Below, piece after piece: positions 33,275 to 41,296 of a DNA stretch of 62,394 bases. The notes under the pieces were generated by a model. That model saw only the letters and a list, made by a program, of their open reading frames with translations. It did not search any database and had not been told where the DNA came from. Position numbers and translations under genes: made by a program. Source of the stretch: Ectothiorhodospiraceae bacterium (GTDB lineage: Bacteria > Pseudomonadota > Gammaproteobacteria > Nitrococcales > Aquisalimonadaceae); contig JAFIFU010000014.1 in NCBI GenBank assembly GCA_020831885.1, forward strand, positions 1 through 62,394. Reading direction: 5' to 3'. Every line of letters begins with the position of its first letter. Position 1 is the stretch's first letter.

Positions 33275-33601
33275 TCAGATCCCCAGCATCCAGTACAAGG
33301 GCGCCAGCAGCACCGCGGTAGCCAGAATGCCCAGCCAGGCGCGCCCGGCGCTGCGGGCAGCGAACACCCAGATGAACGTGGCCGTGAAAATGGGATAGCT
33401 GAGCAACAGACCGCCGGTGAGCGACTCCACCCGGTTCAGGGGCAGCGCCGCAGCGAGCAGGATGCCGCCCAGTGTGCTGAGCATATAACCGCCGGCCAGG
33501 GCGGCCATGGCGCGGGAGAGAATCCCGGGTGCGGGGTGGCGGGTCAGGCGTTCCCGCCGCCCGCCGTCGGTGGCCAGAGGCCGGGCGGTGGTCGGGGCCA
33601 T
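33275..33601 (-). CDS. DUF3649 family membrane protein
   Basis: 108 residues with a basic N-terminus and three hydrophobic helices (AALAGGYMLSTLGGILLAAALPL; GLLLSYPIFTATFIWVFAA; LGILATAVLLAPLYWMLGI). DUF3649 proteins are small membrane proteins found next to PepSY proteins and TonB receptors in iron-acquisition operons; molecular role unknown. The gene is packed 2 bp from each neighbour. Confidence 0.8.
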   Translation of the reverse strand: MAPTTARPLATDGGRRERLTRHPAPGILSRAMAALAGGYMLSTLGGILLAAALPLNRVESLTGGLLLSYPIFTATFIWVFAARSAGRAWLGILATAVLLAPLYWMLGI

Positions 33602-33603
33602 AC

Positions 33604-34446
33604 TCAGTTCCCTTCCGCTCCGGCGCGCATGCCTTCCTCGTGTGGTCCGCTGGCTGGCAGCCGCGGCAGGGGATCCAGACCCTGACTCCGGATGAAAGTC
33701 AGGTTGGTGGCGAAGCCGCGGTGGCTGTGTTCGATGGTTTCCGTGCTGCCGTCCTCCAGGGTGCGTTCGCGTCGTCCGGGCTCCGCCACGGTGTGCCGTG
33801 CGGAGACCATGTAAAGGCCCTGCCAGGGCAGACCGGGGAAGCGGACGATGCCGTGTTCGTCCGTGCGGCGTTCCATGCTCCAGCCGCCCTCATGGCTCAG
33901 GCGCACCGCATGCCGGGGGCCGACGGGATTGCCATACAGGGTCACCAGAAAGGCGCCTGTTTCGCCAGTGGGGGTAACGTCGAACTCCAGCACCGGCTCA
34001 ACGGTGTCCAGATTGGGGGCGAAGCGACTGGTCATGGTCCAGTGCATGGCAACGGTTTCCCCGCCTTGTTCGTTTCGGTACACCGGGCCGTTGTCGTGGA
34101 TCAGCAGTGCCGTGTGTTCCGGCTTGGCGTCCAGAGCGAGATGGCTCCGCTGCATCGCTGTATCCACGGTCTGCGGACCTATCCCCTCCACGACAATCAT
34201 CGCCTTGGGCGCCACGATTTCGTCGAGCCGGCCGGGTGAGACCTCCCGATGGTTGCGGTCCATATAGCCGTAATACATGCCAAGGGCACCGTCCTTGGGT
34301 TCCAGCCAGAGCTGGTGCGCCGCCGCCTGGGCACCCAGGGCGAGTCCGCCCAACAGCAGAGCGGTGTGCGACAGTGTGCGAATAACGCGTCTTGTTGCGG
34401 GGCGGATCCAGGGAGTACGTGGAAAGCGGGCGTCCTGATCGGGCAT
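33604..34446 (-). CDS. DUF4198 (NikM/CbiK-like) periplasmic protein
   Basis: Exported 280-residue protein, with a signal sequence (about 20-42, ending AQAAAHQLWLEP) and a beta-sandwich DUF4198 region. The mature N-terminus HQLWLEP and GETVAMHWTM are typical; several relatives are thought to bind metal or metal-chelates in metal-uptake systems. First gene of the DUF4198-DUF3649-PepSY-DUF3325 operon. AGGATGAACC precedes the ATG. A sigma-70-like promoter overlapped by a Fur-like site lies just upstream, so iron repression is likely. Confidence 0.84.
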   Translation of the reverse strand: MPDQDARFPRTPWIRPATRRVIRTLSHTALLLGGLALGAQAAAHQLWLEPKDGALGMYYGYMDRNHREVSPGRLDEIVAPKAMIVVEGIGPQTVDTAMQRSHLALDAKPEHTALLIHDNGPVYRNEQGGETVAMHWTMTSRFAPNLDTVEPVLEFDVTPTGETGAFLVTLYGNPVGPRHAVRLSHEGGWSMERRTDEHGIVRFPGLPWQGLYMVSARHTVAEPGRRERTLEDGSTETIEHSHRGFATNLTFIRSQGLDPLPRLPASGPHEEGMRAGAEGN

Positions 34447-34478
34447 GGTTCATCCTTGACAGTTGATAACGAAGACAA

Positions 34479-34507
34479 ACGATAAGCATTCGCATTCAAG
34501 ATGTCAA
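34479..34507 (-). promoter_or_regulatory. Sigma-70-like promoter with overlapping Fur-box-like site
   Basis: On the minus strand, TTGACA (34507-34502), 17 nt, then TATCGT (34484-34479) make a good -35/-10 pair 33 bp before the DUF4198 start. The spacer and -10 contain GATAAGCATTCGCATTC (plus strand, from 34481), 11 of 19 matches to the Fur consensus GATAATGATAATCATTATC and similar to many proteobacterial Fur sites. A perfect inverted repeat CTTGACA/TGTCAAG (34455-34461, 34502-34508) flanks the unit. Confidence 0.6.
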
Positions 34508-34642
34508 GTGTTCCCGGAATCCCGGGTGAGCCGGTGGAGCGGATACGGCGGCGCGCGGGTATTCCCGGCGCCGGAATACAGGTGCCGCGGCGCCATGGCC
34601 CCGGAACGCTTCAGTCAGGGCTGTGCCGACGGCACATCACCC

Positions 34643-34661
34643 CCCGGGGGAAGCCCCCGGG
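34643..34661. terminator. Hairpin after the DUF6455 gene
   Basis: CCCGGGGG-AAG-CCCCCGGG, a perfect 8-bp stem with a 3-nt loop, starting 1 bp after the stop codon on the minus strand. Very stable, but no T-run follows. Confidence 0.4.
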
Positions 34662-34662
34662 A

Positions 34663-35130
34663 TCACGTTCCGCGCGGTGTGGGCGTCGGAGAGCTGGCGT
34701 GGGCGTCGGCGCCGGTGAGGGCCTCGAAGGTGCCGGCATTGGGGCATAGCACCCGGCATTCCTCAAGCGGCGCACCGGCCATCAGCGCCTTCCGGCACCG
34801 GCGCTGGGATGGGCACGCGGCGCACACCCGCTGGATGTCACGCAGCACCGCGCCGTTCTGGTGCTCCAGGGTTGCCGTATCCAGCCCGAAGCGGGCCATC
34901 ATCCGGGGCAGGAGCTGGTCCGGCCCTTGGGCGTGGAACCCAGGGAGCTCGCCGCGGTTTACCCGCGCGTCCTGCAGAAGTCGCTGACGTTCGCCGGCGT
35001 CCAGGCGCTCCAGGTCACGGAGCAGTCGGTAGCGCTCGCGCATGGCCCGAAGGGCCTGGGCCAGCTCACGGAACACGCCCTGGCTCAGCGCGCCGTTCGT
35101 GTGATGACGGGATTCCGGTCTGTGCTTCAT
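34663..35130 (-). CDS. DUF6455 family cysteine-motif protein
   Basis: Soluble protein of 155 residues. After a helical N-terminal half (RELAQALRAMRERYRLLRDLERLDAGERQ), the C-terminal half has a CAACPSQRRCRKAL motif and a later VLCPNAGTF, the conserved cysteine set of DUF6455, a family of unknown function that may bind a metal or Fe-S cluster. The ATG is preceded by AGGAGAT; an upstream in-frame start would add 23 residues. It stands alone between the iron operon and the benzoate cluster. Confidence 0.72.
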   Translation of the reverse strand: MKHRPESRHHTNGALSQGVFRELAQALRAMRERYRLLRDLERLDAGERQRLLQDARVNRGELPGFHAQGPDQLLPRMMARFGLDTATLEHQNGAVLRDIQRVCAACPSQRRCRKALMAGAPLEECRVLCPNAGTFEALTGADAHASSPTPTPRGT

Positions 35131-35214
35131 GGGGGCGATCTCCTGGTACGTGGATCCAGTGTCTACGGTACCGGGATACCCGATGTTGACCCAGGTCAAG
35201 CGGAGGTGTTGCGG

Positions 35215-36111
35215 TCAGCCCGCGGTGGCCTCGCCGGGGGGTGCCCGCAGATAGGGCGCACAGACTGTGGCCAGCTCCGCCACGCAAGCCTCCACCGTCC
35301 TTCCGCTGGTATGGATGGCATGATTGGCGGAACGGTAGAAGGGTTCGCGTTCCGCCAGGATGCGCCTCAGGTCATCCATGGCGCTTTCGTTGCCCTCCAT
35401 GGGGCGCAGATCTCCCTGCCGGATCACCCGGTTCATGTGGTCCTCCGGGTCGGCGCGTACCCAGACGGTGTAGAAGGCGCTGCGCAGTGCCTTGAAGGTG
35501 TCCAGTTCCGCGACGATGCCACCGGTGGCCTCGATCACGCCGCCGGGATAGTGTTCCCGGGCATAGTCCACCGCGCGCCGCTCCAGGCGCCGGTAGGCCT
35601 TCTGTCCTCCCAGGGAGAACAGTTCCCCCACCTCGATGCCGGCAAGCTTCTCGATGATCTCCCGCAGCCGCACGAAGGGGACGTCGAAGGTCTCCGCCAG
35701 CCGTCGGCCCAGGGTGGTCTTGCCGCCGCCGCGGAGCCCGATCAGGGCGATACCGGAATAACCGTTCTGCTGGCCGGAAAAATGACTCATCAGCACGGAC
35801 AGCGCCCGGGACTGCTCCTCCGGCGTGAGCCGCTGGATGAACTCCAGCAGGGCCTGGTGATCCGGCGACTGGGGTTCCTCGTCGTACAGCAATTGCTGAA
35901 GACTGATGCCCATGGCGTGCACGATGCGGAACAGCAGGACCAGCGAGGGGTTCGCCTTGCCGTACTCCAGTTGCGCCAGGTAACGCTCGGAGATACCCGA
36001 GTGCCGGGAGAGATCCTTGCGGGTCATTCCCCGACGGGCGCGAAGGCGCTTCACGCGCTCGCTGAGCTCCTGCAGATAGCGCTCGGCGTCGGAGAGGTCC
36101 ATGTCCTTCAT
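35215..36111 (-). CDS. boxR: BoxR/BzdR-type regulator (XRE HTH plus shikimate-kinase-like domain)
   Basis: Transcriptional repressor of benzoate degradation. Residues about 18-75 form an XRE helix-turn-helix (MTRKDLSRHSGISERYLAQL EYGK); residues about 120-290 form a shikimate-kinase-like domain with an intact P-loop GLRGGGKTTLGRR. In characterised BzdR/BoxR the kinase-like domain senses benzoyl-CoA and releases DNA. At 298 residues the length fits. It is the last gene of the minus-strand benzoate run, after the ABC importer genes. Regulatory targets are likely the AT-rich promoters upstream in the cluster, which share a TGCAT-centred motif. Confidence 0.92.
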   Translation of the reverse strand: MKDMDLSDAERYLQELSERVKRLRARRGMTRKDLSRHSGISERYLAQLEYGKANPSLVLLFRIVHAMGISLQQLLYDEEPQSPDHQALLEFIQRLTPEEQSRALSVLMSHFSGQQNGYSGIALIGLRGGGKTTLGRRLAETFDVPFVRLREIIEKLAGIEVGELFSLGGQKAYRRLERRAVDYAREHYPGGVIEATGGIVAELDTFKALRSAFYTVWVRADPEDHMNRVIRQGDLRPMEGNESAMDDLRRILAEREPFYRSANHAIHTSGRTVEACVAELATVCAPYLRAPPGEATAG

Positions 36112-36168
36112 GGTTGTGTCACTCTGTCTGGCTGCAGCCGGCGGCTAACCCTCCGGTCCGGGTCCATG

Positions 36169-36197
36169 CTGGCAGCCTGTCTGACTTAGGCTGCCAG
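36169..36197. promoter_or_regulatory. 9-bp inverted repeat between livF and boxR
   Basis: CTGGCAGCC and GGCTGCCAG flank an 11-nt loop in the 122-bp gap. No T-run on the minus strand, so it is not a clear intrinsic terminator. It could attenuate read-through into boxR or be an operator. Confidence 0.4.
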
Positions 36198-36233
36198 TCA
36201 TGTTACCAGCGTTCCATCGCCGGCTCATGCCTG

Positions 36234-36986
36234 TCAGACGCCGATGTGCTGTTGCAGCAGTTGCGGTTTCCCTGCCAGTTCGTGGCTGGAGCCGTCATAA
36301 ACCACCTGCCCCTTGACCATGATCAGACTGCGATCGGTGATCCGCATCAGGGCATTGACGTTCTTGTCCACGATCAGGCTGGCGATGCCGGTCTCCTTCA
36401 CCATGGCGATGACGCGCCAGATCTCCTTGCGGATCAGTGGCGCCAGGCCCTCGGTGGCCTCGTCCAGGATGAGCAGGTCCGGATTCAGCATCAGGGCACG
36501 CCCGATGGCGACCATCTGCTGCTCGCCCCCGGACAGATTCCCGGCCTTATGATTGATGCGTTCGGCGAGCCGCGGGAATGTTTCCAGCACGCGCTCCAGG
36601 GTCCAGTCCCGGCGTCCGTCCACTCCCGGGCGGGCGGCCATTTCCAGGCTCTCGCGCACGGTCAGGCTGGGAAACATGCCGCGGCCCTCGGGCACGTAGC
36701 CGATGCCGGAGGCGACGATATCGTGGGTCTGTGCCCGTGTCATGTCCCGGCCGGCGATACTGACGGTGCCGGCCGTGATCCGGGTCAGGCCGAGGATGGA
36801 CCGGATGGTGGTGGTCTTTCCCATGCCGTTGCGGCCCATCAGGCAGACGGTCTCGCCCCGGTGAATCCGCAGATCTACGCCCTGGAGCACATGGCTCTGG
36901 CCGTAATGGGTATGCAGGCCGCGGGCGTCGACCATCAGCGGCGCGGGGCGCGATACGTTGTCGGTCAGGGGGGTCACGGCTGCCAT
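36234..36986 (-). CDS. livF: ABC transporter ATP-binding protein, LivF type
   Basis: Second ATPase of a branched-chain-amino-acid-type (HAAT) importer, 250 residues. Walker A GRNGMGKTT, signature LSGGEQQM, Walker B LLILDEATEGLAP. The TEGLAP ending is LivF-specific. Its start overlaps the livG stop by one base. Its setting beside box genes and boxR suggests import of benzoate or a related aromatic acid rather than leucine (inference). Confidence 0.92.
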   Translation of the reverse strand: MAAVTPLTDNVSRPAPLMVDARGLHTHYGQSHVLQGVDLRIHRGETVCLMGRNGMGKTTTIRSILGLTRITAGTVSIAGRDMTRAQTHDIVASGIGYVPEGRGMFPSLTVRESLEMAARPGVDGRRDWTLERVLETFPRLAERINHKAGNLSGGEQQMVAIGRALMLNPDLLILDEATEGLAPLIRKEIWRVIAMVKETGIASLIVDKNVNALMRITDRSLIMVKGQVVYDGSSHELAGKPQLLQQHIGV

Positions 36987-37750
36987 TATGCCTCCTCCAC
37001 AGCGTCTGCCTCACCCAGATAGGCGTGCTGCACCGCCTCGCTGTTGCGGACCGCGTCCAGAGGTCCGCTGGCGATGACGGCACCATTCACCATGACCGTG
37101 AGCACATCGGCGATGGAAAAAACGGCATCCATGTCGTGTTCCACCAGGATCAGCGCGTATTCCCGGTTCAGTTCCCGCAGGAGTTCCAGCAGGGTTTCCG
37201 ATTCCCTCTGCCCCATGCCGGCCATGGGCTCGTCCAGCACCAGGAACCTGGGATCAGTGGCCAGCACCATGCCGATTTCCAGTTGTCGCTGCTCGCCGTG
37301 GCTCATGGCGGCGGCCGGTGTATGCCGCCGGTGGCTCAGGCCGCAGAGTTCCAGCGCCCGTTCCGCGCGCTCCGTTACCTGCCGGTAGGACTCCGCCGGA
37401 CGGAAGAACCGGAACGAGTTCTTCAGGCGTGACTGGGACGCAAGCCGGCAGTTCTCCAGGCAGGTGAAGCTGGGGAACACATTGGTGCGCTGAAAACTGC
37501 GCCCCATGCCCAGATGGGAGATCCTGTTGGGTGACATGCCGGTGATATCCCGGCCGTAGAACAGGATCTGCCCGGCGGTGGGGCGCAGGGCGCCGGTGAG
37601 CAGGTTGATCATGGTGCTCTTGCCGGCGCCGTTCGGGCCGATGATGGCGTGGACCTGACGTGCCTCCACCTGCAGTGAGACGCGATCCACCGCCACCAGG
37701 CCGCCGAACCGCATGGTCAGATCCCGCGTTTCCAGTACCGTCCGGCTCAT
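36986..37750 (-). CDS. livG: ABC transporter ATP-binding protein, LivG type
   Basis: First ATPase of the importer, 254 residues. Walker A GPNGAGKST, the LivG-specific insert GRDITGMSPNRISHLGMGRSFQ, variant signature MSHGEQRQLEIG and Walker B FLVLDEPMAGM. The SHGEQR signature in place of LSGGQ occurs in LivG homologues of aromatic-acid importers. Start chosen for GGAGGCC upstream; overlaps the livM stop by ATGA. Confidence 0.92.
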   Translation of the reverse strand: MSRTVLETRDLTMRFGGLVAVDRVSLQVEARQVHAIIGPNGAGKSTMINLLTGALRPTAGQILFYGRDITGMSPNRISHLGMGRSFQRTNVFPSFTCLENCRLASQSRLKNSFRFFRPAESYRQVTERAERALELCGLSHRRHTPAAAMSHGEQRQLEIGMVLATDPRFLVLDEPMAGMGQRESETLLELLRELNREYALILVEHDMDAVFSIADVLTVMVNGAVIASGPLDAVRNSEAVQHAYLGEADAVEEA

Positions 37751-38814
37751 GGTCTGGCCTCCTTGGTGGTTTCCCGGATCGGCGGCTTGGCCTCTGCAGC
37801 CCCCTTGCCCTGGGCCGGGGCGGGATCGGGCTTGCGCTCCGGAATGCGGTTGCTCAGATCCAGCAACAGCCCGGCGATGCCCCGGGGCAGGAGCAGCACC
37901 ATCAGGATGACGACAATCCCCAGGGGCAACTCCCAGTGCCGGGTGACATTGGAGAAGCCGTAGTGCAGCCATTCGAAGGCGAAGGCGCCGAGTACAGGCC
38001 CGAACAGCGTGCCCAGCCCGCCCAGGATGACCATGACCAACGCATGCGCCGAAAGTGTCCAGCTTACCGCGCTGGGGTCCACGAAGGCGTCCTGAACGGT
38101 GTAGAGGAACCCGGCGTAGCCGGCGATGGTGCCCGCAATCACAAAGGCGGCCAGTTTGTAGAACAGGGGGTTGTACCCCAGGGCACGCATGCGGGTCTCG
38201 TTTTCCTTGATCCCTCGCAGCACACGCCCGAACGGTGCCCGGAGCATGACCCGCAGTAGCAGGTAGATGGCCACCAGCGACACCAGGGCGATGAAAAACC
38301 GGGTCTGCCGGTCCTCCAGGTTCAACAGCTGCACGCCGCCGATGCTGACCTCCGGGCGGAAAAACATGTAGATGCCATCGGAACCGCCGAAGAACGGTGC
38401 GTCATGAAACAGGTAGTAGAGCATCTGGGAGAAGGCGATGGTGGCCATGATGAAGAAGATGCCGTGGGTTCGGATCACCAACAGGCCGATCACCAGGGCG
38501 GCCAGCGCCGCCATGACCAGGGCCGCCGGCAGCACCACCCAGACATTGGCCGCGGCAAACTCCGGTGTGAGCATGACCAGGGTGTAACCGGCGACACCGA
38601 AAAATGCCGCCTGGGCGATGCTGACCATGCCCGTGATCCCCACCAGCCAGTCCAGGCTCAGGGCCAGGATGGCCAGCAGCATCATGAAGGTGAGCTTTTG
38701 CAGGTAGTACTCGTAGCGGTCGCCGAAGAAGAATTCCCCCCAAAGCGGATAGCAGGCCAGCAGCACCGTCAGCAGGAGGAGGAGAATCCGTATCGACTTT
38801 GGGATGTCCAGCAT
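37747..38814 (-). CDS. livM: ABC transporter permease, LivM type
   Basis: Inner-membrane permease of 355 residues with about ten helices, including ILLLLLTVLLACYPLW at the N-terminus and the EAA-like loop GIKENETRMRALGYNP typical of LivM. The charged tail after residue 320 is rich in Pro, Lys and Glu. ATG set by GAGAGGAA; an in-frame TTG 21 bp upstream is less well placed. Pairs with LivH to form the channel. Confidence 0.92.
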   Translation of the reverse strand: MLDIPKSIRILLLLLTVLLACYPLWGEFFFGDRYEYYLQKLTFMMLLAILALSLDWLVGITGMVSIAQAAFFGVAGYTLVMLTPEFAAANVWVVLPAALVMAALAALVIGLLVIRTHGIFFIMATIAFSQMLYYLFHDAPFFGGSDGIYMFFRPEVSIGGVQLLNLEDRQTRFFIALVSLVAIYLLLRVMLRAPFGRVLRGIKENETRMRALGYNPLFYKLAAFVIAGTIAGYAGFLYTVQDAFVDPSAVSWTLSAHALVMVILGGLGTLFGPVLGAFAFEWLHYGFSNVTRHWELPLGIVVILMVLLLPRGIAGLLLDLSNRIPERKPDPAPAQGKGAAEAKPPIRETTKEARP

Positions 38815-38827
38815 GGGTGGGTTCCTC

Positions 38828-39688
38828 TCAGGCAAACAGGCCGCGCGGCTTGAACAGCAGGACGATGGCCATCAGGGCGTAGACCGCGGCGGAGGCGAAA
38901 TTGGGCGCCAGCACCGTGCCCCAGGTGGCGGTCAGCCCCACCAGCAGCGCGCCGAGAAAAGCCCCCTTGATGGATCCGATGCCGCCGATGACCACCACCA
39001 CGAAGGCCAGGATGAGTACCGATTCCCCCATGCCCGGGTATACCGATGACACCGGCGAGGCAATCATGCCGGCAAAGGCGGCCAGCGCGGTGCCGGCGGC
39101 GAATACCAGCGTATAGACGCGATTGATGTTCACCCCCAGGGAACGCACCATCTCCCGGTCGTCGGCGCCGGCGCGGACGATCATGCCCAGGCGCGTGCGC
39201 TGGATCAGCAGATACATACCGATGGCGATGGTGATGCACACGCCGGAGATGAACAGCCGGTAGACCGGGTAACGCAGGTTGTCGGTCAGCGCCACCGAAT
39301 GGTTGAGCCACTCGGGTACAGGGACGCTGTGCACATCGTTGCCCCAGATGATGCTCTGCAGCGCGTTGAAAATCAGGATCAGGCCGAAGGTGAGCAGGAC
39401 CTGATCCAGGTGCGCCCGGGCATAAAGGTGTCGGATGAGGAAGCGTTCGATGAGTATGCCCATCATCAGGGCGATGGGCAGCGCCAGGATGATGGCCAGG
39501 AACAGGTTGCCCACCAGGGAGGTCAACCAGAACGCCAGGTAGGCGCCGACCATGTACAGGGCACCGTGGGCCAGGTTGATGATATGCATGATGCCGAAAA
39601 TCAGGGTCAGGCCGCTGGCGATCAGGAACAGCAGCAGACCGTACTGGACACCGTTCAGTGTCTGGATCAGAAACAACGAGAGGTCCAT
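38828..39688 (-). CDS. livH: ABC transporter permease, LivH type
   Basis: Second permease, 286 residues, about eight helices. Family hallmarks: NGVQYGLLLFLIASGLTLIFGIMHIINLAHGALYMVGAYLA at the N-terminus (here split by the usual HGALY motif) and GADDREMVRSLGVNINRVYTLVFAAGTALAAFAG. GGAGCCCTCC precedes the ATG. 86 bp after the binding-protein gene. Confidence 0.92.
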   Translation of the reverse strand: MDLSLFLIQTLNGVQYGLLLFLIASGLTLIFGIMHIINLAHGALYMVGAYLAFWLTSLVGNLFLAIILALPIALMMGILIERFLIRHLYARAHLDQVLLTFGLILIFNALQSIIWGNDVHSVPVPEWLNHSVALTDNLRYPVYRLFISGVCITIAIGMYLLIQRTRLGMIVRAGADDREMVRSLGVNINRVYTLVFAAGTALAAFAGMIASPVSSVYPGMGESVLILAFVVVVIGGIGSIKGAFLGALLVGLTATWGTVLAPNFASAAVYALMAIVLLFKPRGLFA

Positions 39689-39774
39689 GGAGGGCTCCAG
39701 CGCTGGTGGCGCAGTCCGATACGCCCCGCCCGTGGCCTGAGTGCCGACGGACGGGGCCGGTATCCCTGTTCAAC

Positions 39775-40971
39775 TTACATGTTGCAGCCGCGTGCCGGGT
39801 CCTCCAGCGCCTCCGCGGCGATGTCGATCACCACGTTCTGCCCGTTCTGCACCTCGCGGAGATAGATATTCTGGATCGGGTGCTGTGCCCGGGAGAACTG
39901 CCAGGGACCGCGTGGGCTGTCGGGGAACTCCACCTCCCGCATGGCCTGGAGCAGCGCATCCCGGTCGCTGGTATCGCCGTTCACCGCTTCCATGGCGCGG
40001 ACCAGCAGGATGCCCGTGTCATAGCCCTGGACGGCGTAGATGTCCGCGGCCATGTCGAACTTCTCCTCGTAGGCCTGCACGAAACGCTGGTTGTGTTCGT
40101 TATCCAACTGGGTGGAGTAGTGCAGGGTGGTGAGCACGCCTTCGGCAGCCTCACCCTGCGCGTGCAGGGTGCCATCGGTGAGGAAGCCGGAGCCGGTGAG
40201 GGGGATGGTCTCGTTCAGACCGGCGGCCGCGTAGTCCCGCACGTACTGCACGGCGCCGCCGCCAGCGAAGAAGGAGAACACCGCATCGGGACGCAGGGAG
40301 GCGATTTCGGCCAACTGTGCCTGAAACTCCACGTCCGGGAACGGCACGTAGATCTCGCGGATGATCTCACCACCCGCTTCCTCGAAGCCCTGCTTGAACC
40401 CGGCCACCGATTCCTGGCCGAAGGCGTAACGCCAAGCCAGGGTCACCATGCGCTCGTAACCCCGCTCGTAGGCGGCCTTGCCCATGGGGTAGGCGGTCTG
40501 CCAGGAACTGAATGAGGTCCGGAAGATGTTGGGCGCGCACAGGGCGCCGGTGGCGGCGTCGAAGCCGGCGTTGGGGATAATCGTGGGTACGCCTTCCTCG
40601 CGTGCCACGCGCACCATGGCGGTGGCCACACCCGAGTGAACCGTGCCGATCAGGAAGTCCACCCGCTCGCCGGAGATCAGACGCTGGGCGTTCTGTGTGG
40701 CGCGGCTGGGGTCGGATTCATCATCCACGGTGACGATTTCCACCTCACGGCCACCCAGACGGCCGCCGTTTTCCTCGATGGCCATCTGAATGCCGTTGGT
40801 GATGGCTTCACCGAGCTGGGCGAAGGTGCCGGTGTAGGGCAGCATCAGACCGACCTTCACCGGACCGGAGTCGGCGAGAGCGGAGCCGGAAAAGGCCAGG
40901 CCGAAGGCGGCAAGACCGGCTGTCATGCCGGACCGCAGCTTCGAGAGACAGGAAACAGATGTGGTTTTCAT
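39775..40971 (-). CDS. ABC transporter substrate-binding protein (HAAT family)
   Basis: Periplasmic binding protein of 398 residues, Peripla_BP_6 fold. Signal peptide ends at SGSALA-DSG (about residue 34); then PVKVGLMLPYTGTFAQLGEAI and GRLGGREVEIVTVDDESDP, typical of the family. GGAGGAG lies 8 nt before ATG. First gene of the importer operon and preceded by a 325-bp AT-rich promoter region; benzoate or another aromatic acid is the likely ligand from context. Confidence 0.9.
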   Translation of the reverse strand: MKTTSVSCLSKLRSGMTAGLAAFGLAFSGSALADSGPVKVGLMLPYTGTFAQLGEAITNGIQMAIEENGGRLGGREVEIVTVDDESDPSRATQNAQRLISGERVDFLIGTVHSGVATAMVRVAREEGVPTIIPNAGFDAATGALCAPNIFRTSFSSWQTAYPMGKAAYERGYERMVTLAWRYAFGQESVAGFKQGFEEAGGEIIREIYVPFPDVEFQAQLAEIASLRPDAVFSFFAGGGAVQYVRDYAAAGLNETIPLTGSGFLTDGTLHAQGEAAEGVLTTLHYSTQLDNEHNQRFVQAYEEKFDMAADIYAVQGYDTGILLVRAMEAVNGDTSDRDALLQAMREVEFPDSPRGPWQFSRAQHPIQNIYLREVQNGQNVVIDIAAEALEDPARGCNM

Positions 40972-41296
40972 GAGTTTCTCCTCCGGGGTGTTGTCAGTCA
41001 TCGTCCGAACGGGCGATCACTGCTTGTCATCCATGGGTGGATGATTTTTAGTTCATTTCTCGTTTGCAAAAGTGTGGCCTGAATGGAAGTCGCATGCAAT
41101 AAGTCGCAACCATTATCCGTTTATTTGAGCTCATTCTGTAGTTAACCAACTGTTATTTAATTGATTATCCGAAACAAGTTATATAGTGCATTATTCGTCA
41201 CCGAGGCGACTGTGCTCCCGGGTATGGGCCGCCCCCGGGGACTGTCCGGCGCCGGTATCCGGCCAGTGGATCCCGCGCAGCCGGGATGCCCCGGGT
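40972..41296. promoter_or_regulatory. 325-bp AT-rich regulatory gap upstream of the importer operon
   Basis: No gene. Much lower GC than the flanks, especially 41040-41200. It holds direct repeats AAGTCGCA at 41087-41094 and 41101-41108 flanking a TGCAAT core, and a TATAGTGCATTATTCG site at 41182-41197 like those in front of boxC and the DUF4863 gene. The promoter for the importer-boxR transcript must be here; several A/T-rich hexamers compete and I do not choose one. Confidence 0.55.
41182..41197. promoter_or_regulatory. Putative BoxR operator, importer promoter
   Basis: TATAGTGCATTATTCG; shares TATANTGCWT with the sites at 45735 and 49414. As I recall, the related BzdR operators are built on TGCAT repeats. 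Function is inferred. Confidence 0.45.

Noticed and set aside
31677-33398. 573-codon plus-strand frame opposite the PepSY protein
   Set aside because: Shadow frame; the minus strand encodes the recognised PepSY_TM protein with tight operon spacing.
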